64,000 nucleotides of DNA from assembly GCF_001421705.1 (NCBI RefSeq), contig NZ_LMKO01000001.1, forward strand, positions 486,170-550,169, given 5' to 3'. This document shows positions 43,830 to 52,807 of the stretch, piece after piece. Positions within the stretch are counted from its first letter, which is position 1; each line of letters starts with the position of its first letter. This DNA comes from Xylophilus sp. Leaf220. Its GTDB lineage: Bacteria; Pseudomonadota; Gammaproteobacteria; Burkholderiales; Burkholderiaceae_C. The notes beneath the pieces are model-generated. The model was not told the DNA's origin, ran no database searches, and worked only from the letters and a program-made list of their open reading frames with translations. Both the position numbers and the translations under genes were made by a program.

Positions 43830-45311
43830 TCAGACCGCCGGCTCCGACACCGGCGCACCTTCCGGCTGCGTGGCCTCGTCCCGCGCGAAGGCGAAGCCGG
43901 TGCCGCCCTGCTTGGCCGCGTACATCGCCTCGTCGGCCAGGTGCAACAGGGTCTCGTTGACCCGGCTGTCGTGCGGTGCCATGGCGATGCCGATGCTCAC
44001 GCCCACGTCCACCCGGGTACCGTTCGCCAACCCGATCGGCCGCCGCACGCTCTCGACGATCTGCGCCGCGATCTCGCCGGCCCGCTGGCGGTCGTCGGTG
44101 ATCAGCAGCAGCGCGAACTCGTCGCCGCCCAGCCGGGCCACCGTGTCCGAGTTGCGGATCGAATGGTGGATGCGCTTGGCGGCCACCTGCAACACCTGGT
44201 CGCCCGCCGCGTGGCCCAGGGTGTCGTTCACCGCCTTGAACTTGTTCAGGTCCATCACCATCACGCAATAGCCACGGCCGAGCGTCTTCAGGTTCTGCGC
44301 GGCGGTGTGCAGGTTCAGCTCGAACAGGCGCCGGTTGGCGAGCTTCGTCAGCCCGTCCTGGAACACCACCGTCTCCAGCGGCGCCACGATCCGGTGCGTC
44401 ACCCGGTACACCGCGAAGACCGACAGCAGCGCGCTCAGGAGCACGAAGGTGCCGGTCAATCGCTCCAGCTGGCTGAACGGCCCGATCACCGGCCGGAACG
44501 ACTTGCCCACCAGCGCCACCACGCTGGACGGGTCGGCGGCACCGCCGAGGTTCAGCGTCAGCATGCGAAAGTTCTCGTCCTGTGCACGCAAGGTCCAGAA
44601 GCCCTCGGGCGCCTGTTCGATCTGGGTGCGGGTGGTCGCCTGCACCTGGGGGTCGAGCGACGAGGCATGCACCCGCCAACTGCCGTCGGCGATGCGCGAC
44701 ATGAAGACGAAATCCAGGTTGGTCATCTGCTTCAACTGGACGGCTGCGGCATCGTCGATCTCGAACGCGAGGATCAGCCGGGCCGTGGGCATCGGGGTGC
44801 GCACCGTGGCCTGGATCCACTGGTAGAGCACGCTGTGCTGCGCGTCCACCTGCAGCGGCAGCAACCGCGATCGACGCACGTCGCCCTCGCCGACCTTGGC
44901 GGCCAGCACGTCGCTGCGCAGCACGCCGAAATCGGCCGGCACCAGCGACCGTTCGGAGGCCGAACGGGCCAACACCTCGCCGCGCAGGTCCGACAGCACC
45001 ACCAGGTTGGCGCCCATGCGCAGCATCTGGTTCTTGAGCGCCGACTCGACCGTCGGCTGGTGGGTGTTGGTGACCGCCTCGCGAAAACCGAAATCCTTCG
45101 CCACCAGGTCGGTCGCCTGGGAGAGATACTGGGTGCGCTGGGCCAGGGCGAACTGGAACACCTGCGCGCCGGAGCCCAGCTCGTTGTCGAGCGTGTCCAT
45201 TGCGATGCTGCGGTTGGCATAGCGCATCGACACGAAAGCTGCCACCTGGAACGCCACCAGCAAGGGCACCAGGAAGAAGATCAGTCGCTTTTCCGAAGTC
45301 TGGATCTTCAT
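43830..45311 (-). CDS. membrane diguanylate cyclase with periplasmic sensor domain
   Basis: 493 residues: a membrane helix at about 10-30, a periplasmic sensor of about 250 residues that looks like a double-Cache/CHASE4-type ligand domain, a second helix at about 287-307, and a GGDEF domain. The active site is R-L-G-G-D-E-F, and R-N-S-D lies five residues upstream, a complete RxxD inhibitory site for product feedback. Should synthesise c-di-GMP in response to an external signal. Convergent with the ABC operon (5-bp gap); 51 bp downstream of the serine hydrolase pair on the same strand. Confidence 0.93.
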   Translation of the reverse strand: MKIQTSEKRLIFFLVPLLVAFQVAAFVSMRYANRSIAMDTLDNELGSGAQVFQFALAQRTQYLSQATDLVAKDFGFREAVTNTHQPTVESALKNQMLRMGANLVVLSDLRGEVLARSASERSLVPADFGVLRSDVLAAKVGEGDVRRSRLLPLQVDAQHSVLYQWIQATVRTPMPTARLILAFEIDDAAAVQLKQMTNLDFVFMSRIADGSWRVHASSLDPQVQATTRTQIEQAPEGFWTLRAQDENFRMLTLNLGGAADPSSVVALVGKSFRPVIGPFSQLERLTGTFVLLSALLSVFAVYRVTHRIVAPLETVVFQDGLTKLANRRLFELNLHTAAQNLKTLGRGYCVMVMDLNKFKAVNDTLGHAAGDQVLQVAAKRIHHSIRNSDTVARLGGDEFALLLITDDRQRAGEIAAQIVESVRRPIGLANGTRVDVGVSIGIAMAPHDSRVNETLLHLADEAMYAAKQGGTGFAFARDEATQPEGAPVSEPAV

Positions 45312-45362
45312 GGGCCATATTTTAGCCCGGGTTATAAGATTTTCGCTTTCGGGGCTTTCGAA

Positions 45363-46433
45363 TCACATGCCGGCGAGCACCGTCTGGCGCACCGCACGGC
45401 CCACGTCCTCGAACACGCCGCCCGCCTCCTTCTGGTCGTCCAGGTCGGCGGCGCAGGTGGCGATGACGACCGCCCTGGCGCCGCCGTTCTGCGGATTCAC
45501 CACGCCCACATGGCAGGCCCGGCGGTACTGGGTGCCGGTCTTGTGGATGAACTTGACGGTCTTGGGCAGGCCGGCTTCCAGCCGGTACTCGCCGGGCGTG
45601 CCGAATTTCATCGCGGTGAAGAGGCGCTGGGTGCCCATGGCCGACAGCAGCTGGCCGCGCACCAGCTTCTCGAGCATCTGGCCGTAGCCCTGCAGCGTGG
45701 CGGCATTGAAGCCGCGGCGGTAGTAGCGGTCGTAGGCTTCGTCGAAATCCTTGGCCTGCAGCGCGGCATCGTTCTTCTTCATCGCCCGCTTGATGGTGCC
45801 CAGGCGGCCGGGGCCGACGGGCTCGGAGGCGACCTGCACCAGCTGCAGGTTGCTCAGCCGGCGCGCGTCGGGATGCAGTTCGGCGTAGACGTCGTAGCGG
45901 ATCTGGGTGAAGTCGGTCAGCCGGCCGGTGTTGCCGGCGCCCATCGCCGCCTGGTTGCTGCGGTTGAGGGCATCGAGGCCCACCCGGCGGATCAGCATGT
46001 TGGCGGCGGTGTTGTCGCTGACGCCCAGCATGCGGGTGATCAGCGCATCGACCGTATAGGCCGCCCCGGCCGGGCGCCAGACCAGCTGGCCCGATCCGTC
46101 GACCTTGTCGGTGTCCTGCAGCACCAGCTGGTCGGTGAGCCGCAGCTTGCCGGCATCGACCTGCTGCAACACCGCGATCGCGACAGGCACCTTGACCGTC
46201 GAGCCCAGGTACCAGCGCTGGTCGGCACCGTAAGAAAAGGTTTCGCCGGTGTCGAGCCGCTTGACGTACACGCCCAACGCGCCGGGCGATGTCCTGTCGA
46301 TCTGCTCGACCTGTTGGCGCAGCGCGTCGGTCCAGCCGGCGGCGTGGGCGGTTTCAGCGCTCTTCGGCAGCGTCAGCAGGCAGCCGAGCAGGGCCGCCAA
46401 CGGCGGCAACAACGACAGGACACGACGGCGCAT
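45363..46433 (-). CDS. beta-lactamase-fold serine hydrolase, class A-like (tandem paralogue 1)
   Basis: 356-residue exported protein (signal peptide ending near A-E-T-A-H-A). Catalytic motifs: S-T-V-K at 78-81, S-D-N at 139-141, H-K-T-G-T with Lys298. The spacing between S-D-N and the omega-loop region is about 57 residues longer than in standard class A enzymes and the E-x-x-L-N motif is not recognisable; a conserved E-A-Y-D-x-Y-Y (Glu232) is a candidate for the general base. Could be a beta-lactamase, a D,D-peptidase or a lactam-fold hydrolase with another substrate. Its start lies 80 bp inside the end of the paralogue gene. Confidence 0.85.
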   Translation of the reverse strand: MRRRVLSLLPPLAALLGCLLTLPKSAETAHAAGWTDALRQQVEQIDRTSPGALGVYVKRLDTGETFSYGADQRWYLGSTVKVPVAIAVLQQVDAGKLRLTDQLVLQDTDKVDGSGQLVWRPAGAAYTVDALITRMLGVSDNTAANMLIRRVGLDALNRSNQAAMGAGNTGRLTDFTQIRYDVYAELHPDARRLSNLQLVQVASEPVGPGRLGTIKRAMKKNDAALQAKDFDEAYDRYYRRGFNAATLQGYGQMLEKLVRGQLLSAMGTQRLFTAMKFGTPGEYRLEAGLPKTVKFIHKTGTQYRRACHVGVVNPQNGGARAVVIATCAADLDDQKEAGGVFEDVGRAVRQTVLAGM

Positions 46434-47613
46434 TCACGACTCCCTGGGTCACCAGACCCGACCGGCACACTGCCGCGCCGATCTGGCGCAGCGCGAGTTC
46501 TGAGCGTTGCAACGAGAGCTCGTCGCGCGTGCAGGCCACCACCACCGCCCGGTGTGGGTGGCCGGCGTGCGGGGGCGTCGTCGGTGCGGCGGTGGCCGCG
46601 CCTGCGGCCGGGGTGTAGGCGATGCCCGCATCGCAGAAGCGGCGCCGCTGGGTGCCGGTCTTGTGGGCGAAGACCACGCCCGGCGGCAGGCCGGCCTTGA
46701 TGCGGTGGGTGCCGGTGGCGACACGCTCCATCACCCGCAGAAGGTAGTCGGTGGAGGCGGGCCCGAGCGCCTGCCCCTGGGCCAGCCGGGCGAGCAGCTC
46801 GCCGTACGCGTCCAGGCGGGCCGAGTTCAGGCCGCTGGCGTAGTAGGCGTCGTAGGCTTCCTCCAGGCTGGGCAGCTGGAACTTCGCGACCGGCGTGCCG
46901 GTGAAGCGCGACAGCATCTGCATCCGGTCGGCATCGCTGCGCTGGCGGTTGAGCTGTATCAGCTCCCGCCCGCTCAGCCGCCGTGCCGCGGGCGTCAGGT
47001 TGCCGTACGCGAGGCGCCGCACCTCGGCCAGCCGGGTGATGCGGCCGAAGCCCTGCGGCACCAGCTCGGCCACCAGGGCATTGAGGGCGTCCACGCCCAC
47101 CAGGCCGATCAGCATGTCGCTGGCGGTGTTGTCGCTGTGGACGATCATCTGCTCGATCAGGTAGCGGATGCTCAGGGCGCTGCCGACCGGGTTGCGGTTG
47201 GTGAGGCCTGCGCCGTCGACATAGTCGGACGCCTCCAGCGTCACCGTGGTGTCGAGCTTGTACTGGCCGCGCTCGATGCCCCGCAGCACCGCGATGGCGA
47301 CGGGCACCTTGACGGTCGAGGCGAGGTACCAGCTCTCGCTGGACTGGAAGCGCGCCGACACGCCGGTGTCCAGATCGCGCACGTAGACGCCGATGCCGGC
47401 GCTGTGGCCTGCGGACACCTGGGCCAGGTCGTGGACGAGGCGGGTGTTCCACCCGGCGGCCGGCGCCGAAGGGGCGGTATCCGACGCGGCCGGCGCGGAC
47501 GACCCGGCTTGCGCCACGCCTCCGAACCCGATGGCGGCGGCCAGCAGCACAGCGGCGAAGACAGCGCGGCGGTGCAGTGAAGCGGGAATACGGGGAAGCG
47601 GAGAACGGGGCAT
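46354..47613 (-). CDS. beta-lactamase-fold serine hydrolase, class A-like (tandem paralogue 2)
   Basis: 419-residue exported protein; start at ATG 47613 with a signal peptide ending near G-V-A-Q-A. Motifs: S-T-V-K at 99-102, S-D-N at 160-162, H-K-T-G-T with Lys318. It shares with its neighbour the phrases I-G-V-Y-V, W-Y-L-x-S-T-V-K-V-P-V-A-I-A-V-L, A-A-R-R-L-S and E-A-Y-D-x-Y-Y, so the two arose by duplication, but they have since diverged widely. The C-terminus carries about 35 extra residues. It overlaps the next gene by 80 bp, an unusually long overlap, and follows the aminotransferase gene on the same strand. Confidence 0.85.
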   Translation of the reverse strand: MPRSPLPRIPASLHRRAVFAAVLLAAAIGFGGVAQAGSSAPAASDTAPSAPAAGWNTRLVHDLAQVSAGHSAGIGVYVRDLDTGVSARFQSSESWYLASTVKVPVAIAVLRGIERGQYKLDTTVTLEASDYVDGAGLTNRNPVGSALSIRYLIEQMIVHSDNTASDMLIGLVGVDALNALVAELVPQGFGRITRLAEVRRLAYGNLTPAARRLSGRELIQLNRQRSDADRMQMLSRFTGTPVAKFQLPSLEEAYDAYYASGLNSARLDAYGELLARLAQGQALGPASTDYLLRVMERVATGTHRIKAGLPPGVVFAHKTGTQRRRFCDAGIAYTPAAGAATAAPTTPPHAGHPHRAVVVACTRDELSLQRSELALRQIGAAVCRSGLVTQGVVNAPSCPVVVAAVGGPARLPADAAEER

Positions 47614-47783
47614 CGCAGGATCGGCCGGCGGCGCGGCGGTGGAGGCAGGGCGGTGGGCCCGCTGCCGCAACGGCACCGCGGCGGCGGCGCCCGCGCAGCC
47701 GTGCGGTCCGGCGGAAGCACCAGTATCGCAACGCCGGGCCGCCGCCCTGCAAGCAAATGCTAGGCGCGCCGCCTCGCCTGCCG

Positions 47784-47825
47784 GTCTACAGCGCCCGCCT
47801 GCTGGCCTACAGCGCGCGCCTGAGC
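47784..47825. repeat. 21-bp tandem duplication at the aminotransferase stop codon
   Basis: Two adjacent 21-bp units (47784-47804 and 47805-47825) share CTACAGCGC-CGCCTG with few mismatches. On the minus strand the second unit repeats the end of the gene: the coding end R-R-A-L-stop is followed in frame by A-S-R-R-A-L-stop. Looks like replication slippage leaving a duplicated gene end. Confidence 0.7.
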
Positions 47826-48991
47826 CGCGCGATGCCTTCCTCGATCCTCGCGATGTCGGCGGTGGCGAAGCTCAGGCGCAGGGTCGAGACATCGGGATCG
47901 GCCGCGAAGAACGGCGCGCCCGGCACGAAAGCCACGCCCTGCTCGATCGCCCGCTTGGCGAAGTCGCGCGCATCCTGGCCGGGCCCGGTGAGCGCCGCCC
48001 AGAAGAAGAGCCCGCCGCGCGGCTGGGTGAAGGCGATCGCGTCGCCCAGCTCGCGCTGCAGCGCCGCGCCCATGGCAGCGGCCCGCTCGCCGTAGACCTT
48101 GCGCACGTTGGCGAGCGTCGCCGGCATGCGGCCGCTCTGGAGGTACTGCGCGGCGGTGGCCTGGGCGAAGGTGCTGGTGTGCGCGTCGCTGAACTGCTTG
48201 CACATGGTGGCGTTGGCCAGCATCGCCGGCGGCGCGATCATCCAGCCCACCCGCAGGCCGGGGCTCAGCACCTTGCTGAGGCTGCCGCAGTGCACCACCC
48301 AGTCGCGGCTGCCGGGCACCTCGGCGGTCAGGGCCAGGATGCTGGGCGGCGGCGGCGCCTCGCCGAAGTACAGGTCGCCGTAGGGATCGTCCTCCACCAC
48401 CAGCACCTGGTGCTTAACCGCCAGCTCCAGCACCTTGCGGCGGCGCTCCAGGTTCAGCAGGGCGCCGCTCGGGTTGCCGAAGGTGGGGATCAGGTAGACG
48501 AACTTCGGGCGGTGTTCGACGATCAGCCGCTCCAGCGCGTCGGTGCGCACGCCCTCGGCATCGACCGGCGCGCTCACCAGGTCGGCGCCGTACAGACGGA
48601 AGCACTGGATGGTGGCGAGGAAGGTCGGGCCTTCGACGATCACCTTGTCGCCCGGGTCGATCAGCGTCTTGCCGATCAGGTCGAGCGCCTGCTGGCTGCC
48701 GGTGGTGACGATCAGGCCCTGCGGCGCGACCTCGACGCCCTTGGTGGCCATGAAGGCGGAGAGCTGTTCGCGCAGCGGCTCGTAGCCTTCGGTGGCGCCG
48801 TACTGCAGCGCGCCCGGCTCCTCAGCGATGGCGCGGGCGCTGGCCTCCTGGATGCCCTGCACGTCGAACATCGCGCTGTCGGGAAAACCGCCCGCGAAGC
48901 TGATGATGCCGGGCTTGCCGAGCAGCTTGAACAGTTCGCGGATCGCGGAGGTTTCGACGTTCTGGAGGCGGGAGGCGAAGGGCAGTGACAT
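47807..48991 (-). CDS. PLP-dependent aminotransferase, class I fold (2-aminoadipate/LysN-like)
   Basis: 394-residue aminotransferase of the MocR/LysN branch. Visible: I-S-F-A-G-G-F-P-D near the N-terminus, Y-G-A-T-E-G-Y-E-P-L-R, P-T-F-G-N-P-S-G, E-D-D-P-Y-G-D-L-Y-F, and the PLP Lys in C-G-S-L-S-K-V-L-S-P-G-L-R-V-G-W. There is no DNA-binding domain, so it is an enzyme and not a MocR regulator. Substrates in this group include 2-aminoadipate, kynurenine, and branched or aromatic amino acids. Divergent from the PAS-GGDEF gene across a 216-bp gap in which I see no clear site. Confidence 0.92.
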   Translation of the reverse strand: MSLPFASRLQNVETSAIRELFKLLGKPGIISFAGGFPDSAMFDVQGIQEASARAIAEEPGALQYGATEGYEPLREQLSAFMATKGVEVAPQGLIVTTGSQQALDLIGKTLIDPGDKVIVEGPTFLATIQCFRLYGADLVSAPVDAEGVRTDALERLIVEHRPKFVYLIPTFGNPSGALLNLERRRKVLELAVKHQVLVVEDDPYGDLYFGEAPPPPSILALTAEVPGSRDWVVHCGSLSKVLSPGLRVGWMIAPPAMLANATMCKQFSDAHTSTFAQATAAQYLQSGRMPATLANVRKVYGERAAAMGAALQRELGDAIAFTQPRGGLFFWAALTGPGQDARDFAKRAIEQGVAFVPGAPFFAADPDVSTLRLSFATADIARIEEGIARLRRAL

Positions 48992-49207
48992 GGGGCGCGC
49001 GCTCTGTGGAAGGAGGGGCTATGGTAGCCAAGGCCGCCGCGCCGCGCAGCCTCCCCGGCCCGCTGCCGCGGTCCGCCGGCGGCGGCCCTGCAATTCGGCA
49101 ACGCGTGTCAATACCGGGACTGCGATAGATCGACGATCCCCGCGGCCGGGCTAACATGTTTCCGCGGCAATGTCTGCCGCACCGATTCCGCCCATCGCAA
49201 AGCCGCA

Positions 49208-50440
49208 ATGTCCGATCCGCTCCTGCTGCTTCCCTGCGCCGTGATGGTGATTGCCGAAGGCCGGGTGGTCCGGGTGAACCCGGCCTGCGTGGCGCTGCTG
49301 GAGGCCCGGGACGAGGGCCAGCTGCTCGGCCGCAGCGCGCTGGATTTCGTGCATCCGCTGGACCAGACCCGCTCCCAGCACCGCACCTCGGGCCTGCAGG
49401 CGACCGACCTGCCCAACACCCCCACCAAGATGCGCGCGCGCACCTGCCTCGGCAACCTGCGGATGCTGCTGATCTGCAGCAGCGCCATCGTGCACGAGGG
49501 CACGCCGGCGGTGCTGGTGAGCGCGATGGACATGACCGGCCTGAGCGACATGGAGGCCCAGCTGCGCGAGAGCGAGCGCAGCTTCCGCGAACTGTTCGAG
49601 AACATGCAGGACGTGTACTACCGCACCGACGCCCAGGGCGTGGTAGTGAACGTGGGGCCGGCGGTGCGCCGGGTGCTGGGCCAGGAGCCCGAGGACATCA
49701 TCGGCCGCAAGGCCGAGGCCTGGTACCCCGCGGAGGCCGACCGCGACGCGCTCAAGCAGGCCATCCTCGCACGCGGCGAGGTCTCGGATTTCCCGGGGCA
49801 GATGGTGCGCAAGGACGGACGGGTGATCGACATCTCGATCAGCAGCCGGGCGCTGCGCGACGCGCAGGGCAACTTCGCCGGGGTCGAGGGGCTGTGGCGC
49901 GACGTGACCCAGCGCAAGAACCTGGAGCGCGAGCTGCAGCGCATGGCGCACACCGACACCCTCACCGGCAGCGCCAACCGCCGTGCCTTCCTGCAGCATG
50001 CCGAGGCCTGCCTGGCCCGGTACCGGCAGGACGGCACCTGGTTCGCGCTGCTGATGATCGACATCGACCACTTCAAGGCGGTGAACGATCGCTTCGGCCA
50101 CCAGGAGGGCGACCGGGTGCTGGTGGATTTCGTGCAGAAGCTCAACTCCCACATCGCCGGCACCGACATGCTCGGGCGGCTGGGCGGCGAGGAGTTCGGC
50201 GTGGTCCTCTACCGTGCCGACGAGCAGGAGGCGCTGCGCGCCGGCCGCCACCTGCTGCGCCAGGTGGCCGAACTGCCCCTGCCCCACGACGAAGGCTGCG
50301 GCATGCAGTGGCTGACCGCCAGCATCGGCATGGCCGGCGTGACCGGCACCGACATGCGGCTGAGCGACCTGCTCGAGCGGGCCGACCGGGCGCTCTACCA
50401 AGCCAAGCACCAAGGGCGCAACCGGATCATCCTGGGCTGA
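49208..50440 (+). CDS. PAS-PAS diguanylate cyclase
   Basis: 410-residue cytoplasmic protein: a first PAS-like domain (about 5-110: V-M-V-I-A-E-G-R-V-V-R-V-N-P-A-C), a second PAS (about 120-240: F-R-E-L-F-E-N-M-Q-D-V-Y-Y-R-T-D), and a GGDEF domain with R-L-G-G-E-E-F. The position of the inhibitory RxxD site reads A-G-T-D, so product inhibition is probably lost. No membrane helix, so it senses an internal cue. Monocistronic, ending at repeat copy H. Confidence 0.93.
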   Translation: MSDPLLLLPCAVMVIAEGRVVRVNPACVALLEARDEGQLLGRSALDFVHPLDQTRSQHRTSGLQATDLPNTPTKMRARTCLGNLRMLLICSSAIVHEGTPAVLVSAMDMTGLSDMEAQLRESERSFRELFENMQDVYYRTDAQGVVVNVGPAVRRVLGQEPEDIIGRKAEAWYPAEADRDALKQAILARGEVSDFPGQMVRKDGRVIDISISSRALRDAQGNFAGVEGLWRDVTQRKNLERELQRMAHTDTLTGSANRRAFLQHAEACLARYRQDGTWFALLMIDIDHFKAVNDRFGHQEGDRVLVDFVQKLNSHIAGTDMLGRLGGEEFGVVLYRADEQEALRAGRHLLRQVAELPLPHDEGCGMQWLTASIGMAGVTGTDMRLSDLLERADRALYQAKHQGRNRIILG

Positions 50441-50460
50441 CGACGGATGTGCGGAACGAT

Positions 50461-50510
50461 GCTATCGATTCGATAGCTGCCAGCCGGCATGCGGCGCCGA
50501 CCTCAGGCAC
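50461..50510 (+). repeat. 50-bp two-hairpin intergenic element, copy H
   Basis: GCTAT (50461-50465), CGATTCG, ATAGC (50473-50477), then TGCCAGCCGGCATGCGGCGCCGACCT in two parts: the second hairpin is present but its inner sequence is inverted with respect to the other copies. Fills the 73-bp gap between convergent genes. Confidence 0.85.
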
Positions 50511-50513
50511 TTC

Positions 50514-51233
50514 TTATTCGAAAACCGGCTTCGTTGCCGCCCCGGCGCCCTCGCCGCGCCGGCGGCCGATGCGGCGCTCGACCCAGGCCACCGCCCGCCC
50601 GAGCAGGAAGCACAGCACGAAGTAGCTGGCGGCCAGCAGGGCGTAGACCTCGAAGGGCCTGGTGAGCAACTGGCTGTTGATCTGGTAGGCGGCGTTGGTC
50701 AGCTCGTCGACGCCGATCACGTAGGCCAGCGAGGTGTTCTTCACCACCACCACGAACTGGTTCAACATGCTGGGGATCATGTTGTAGAGCGCCTGGGGCA
50801 GCACGATGCGGCGCAGGATGGTGCCGGGCCGCATCCCCAGCGCCCGGGCCGCCTGCAGCTGCCCGCCGGGCAGCGCCACGATGCCGGCGCGCACGATCTC
50901 GCCCAGGTAGGCGCTCTCGTAGACGACCAGGGCCACCAGCATCATCAGCGTGGCGCTCACGGCGCGGCCGGTGAGATAGGGCACCGCGAAGTAGGCCCAG
51001 AACACCACCAGCAGCAGCGGTAGCCCGCGGATCGCATTGGCGTAGAGCGCCGCGGCCCAGGCCACCGGCCGGTGCCGCGAGGTGCGCGCCACGCCGACCA
51101 GCACCGCCAGCGGGAACGACAGCGCCAGCGCGGCCACCGCCAGGACCAGCGTCATCGCCAGGCCGCCCAGCGGGCCCTGCGGGTACTGGCCCACCAGCAG
51201 GATCAGGCCGTAGTCGCGCAGGATCTCGATCAC
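50514..51233 (-). CDS. polar amino-acid ABC transporter permease (second subunit)
   Basis: 239-residue HisM/GlnP-type permease with about five helices. The EAA-type loop A-A-R-A-L-G-M-R-P-G-T-I-L-R-R-I-V-L-P-Q-A-L is clear, with N-A-I-R-G-L-P-L-L before it. Starts with GTG at 51233, overlapping the stop of the previous permease gene by 4 bp. Last gene of the tyrA-binding protein-permease-permease operon; no ATPase follows. Confidence 0.93.
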   Translation of the reverse strand: MIEILRDYGLILLVGQYPQGPLGGLAMTLVLAVAALALSFPLAVLVGVARTSRHRPVAWAAALYANAIRGLPLLLVVFWAYFAVPYLTGRAVSATLMMLVALVVYESAYLGEIVRAGIVALPGGQLQAARALGMRPGTILRRIVLPQALYNMIPSMLNQFVVVVKNTSLAYVIGVDELTNAAYQINSQLLTRPFEVYALLAASYFVLCFLLGRAVAWVERRIGRRRGEGAGAATKPVFE

Positions 51234-51922
51234 CGCCCGCCCCTCGCGGCCAGCACCCGGCGCTGGGCCCACGCGCCGGCACCCATGATCAGCCACGAGC
51301 CGGCGAGGTAGCAGACCGAGGCGATCAGGAAGACTTCGAAGGTGCGGTAGGTCTCGTTCTCGATCTGGCGGGCGGCGTGCATCAGGTCGGCCACGCCCAC
51401 CGTCATCGCCAGGCTGGTGGCCTTGAACAGCGCCAGGGTCTGGTTGACCATCGGGCCGAGCGCGGCGCGCATCGCCTGCGGCAGCAGCACCAGCCGCAGC
51501 GTCTGGCCGTAGGTCATGCCCAGCGACCGCGCCGCGGCGCCCTGCCCGCGCGCCAGGGAGCGCAGGCCGCTGCGCAGGTCCTCGCTCATGTAGGCCGCGG
51601 CGTAGAGCGTCAGGGCGATGCAGGAGAGGAAGAATTCGCCGTCGTGCCGGTTGATCCAGCGCTGCCAGCCGGTCGGCAGCAGCTGCGGCACCCCGAAGTA
51701 CCAGACGAAGATCTGCACCAGCCCCGGCACGTTGCGGTGGTATTCGACGAACAGCGCCACGCCGCGCTGCAGCCAGCGCGACGGCGCGGCGCGCGCGGCC
51801 GTCAGCAGCGCCGCCACCACCAGCGCCAGCACCCAGCTGATGGCGAACAGCTGCCCGGTGACCCGCAGCCCGTGCAGCAGCAGCGACACGTTGTCGGGGT
51901 TCGACAGCAGCAGGTCACGCAT
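51230..51922 (-). CDS. polar amino-acid ABC transporter permease (first subunit)
   Basis: 230-residue permease of the glutamate/aspartate type (GltJ-like), with five helices and the loop A-A-R-S-L-G-M-T-Y-G-Q-T-L-R-L-V-L-L-P-Q-A-M. The periplasmic Y-H-R-N-V-P-G-L-V-Q and W-Y-F-G-V-P segments match GltJ-type partners. Pairs with the next gene to form the membrane channel. Confidence 0.93.
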   Translation of the reverse strand: MRDLLLSNPDNVSLLLHGLRVTGQLFAISWVLALVVAALLTAARAAPSRWLQRGVALFVEYHRNVPGLVQIFVWYFGVPQLLPTGWQRWINRHDGEFFLSCIALTLYAAAYMSEDLRSGLRSLARGQGAAARSLGMTYGQTLRLVLLPQAMRAALGPMVNQTLALFKATSLAMTVGVADLMHAARQIENETYRTFEVFLIASVCYLAGSWLIMGAGAWAQRRVLAARGGR

Positions 51923-51976
51923 CGGTGGAGCGGAGGCGGTTCGGGGGCGAAGACGTGGCGGAGGGCGGCCGGCCGC

Positions 51977-52807
51977 TTACTGGGCGAAGGCCGAGATCGG
52001 CGTCAGCTTCTTCTCGCGTTTGAAGGCGAAGCGGGTGTCGGGGCCGTACCAGCGGTTCCAGATGCCGTCGATCTCGCCGTCCTTCTCCATCGCCTCCAGT
52101 GCCTGGTCGACGGCGGCCAGCAGCGCCGGCTCGTCCTTCTTCACCCCGAGCGCGGTCGGCTCCCAGGCCAGGCTGTCGTCGATGAAGACCGCCTCGCCCT
52201 TCGACTCGGCCAGATAGCGCAGGCCGGCGGTGTGCGAGGTGGAGAAGCCGTCGACCTTGTCCTGCATCAGCGCCAGGAAGGCCGAGGGTCCGTCCTGGTA
52301 GGTGACGATGGTGGTCTTGGGCAGGCCGCGGCGGGCGAAGATCTCGGTGGTGGCGCTCTTGACCGCGCTCACACGCTTGTCGGCGAGCTTGGCGAAGCTG
52401 TCGATGCCCGCGCCCTTCCTGACCATGACGCGGATCGGCACCTGGTAGTGCGCCGCGGTGAAGGCGACCTGCTGCGCCCGCTCCTTGGTGTAGCCGAGCG
52501 CGGCCGAGACCAGGTCGACCCGGCCGGTGGAGAGTTCGGGGATCCGCTGCTCGATCGACAGGCCGCGGTGCTCCAGCTTCAGGCCCATGCGCCTGGCGAT
52601 GGCGGCGCACATGTCGACGTCGAAGCCGACGATCTGGCGCGTCTTCGGGTCCTGGAAGCCGAGCGGCTCGGTACTGGTCAGCGTGCCGCAGACCAGGGTG
52701 CCGCGGGCCTTGATGTCGGCCAGCTGGTCGGCCTGGGCGCCGCCGAAGGCGGCCAGCAGGACCAGTGCCGTGCCGAGCGCGCGGCGGGTGGGTGCGAAGG
52801 ATGTCAT
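51977..52807 (-). CDS. polar amino-acid ABC transporter substrate-binding protein
   Basis: 276-residue family 3 binding protein. Signal peptide ends near G-G-A-Q-A-D. The mature start G-T-L-V-C-G-T-L-T-S-T-E-P-L-G-F, then V-G-F-D-V-D-M-C-A-A-I-A, is typical of the GltI/glutamate-aspartate group; two Cys residues (C-G-T and D-M-C) may form a disulfide. Overlaps the prephenate dehydrogenase gene by 4 bp and is followed by two permease genes after 54 bp. Confidence 0.93.
   Translation of the reverse strand: MTSFAPTRRALGTALVLLAAFGGAQADQLADIKARGTLVCGTLTSTEPLGFQDPKTRQIVGFDVDMCAAIARRMGLKLEHRGLSIEQRIPELSTGRVDLVSAALGYTKERAQQVAFTAAHYQVPIRVMVRKGAGIDSFAKLADKRVSAVKSATTEIFARRGLPKTTIVTYQDGPSAFLALMQDKVDGFSTSHTAGLRYLAESKGEAVFIDDSLAWEPTALGVKKDEPALLAAVDQALEAMEKDGEIDGIWNRWYGPDTRFAFKREKKLTPISAFAQ

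Noticed and set aside
45363-47613. Calling the tandem genes acquired beta-lactamase resistance genes
   Set aside because: No mobile element or integron is near, the omega-loop motif is not recognisable, and GC content matches the surroundings; serine hydrolase is the safer name.
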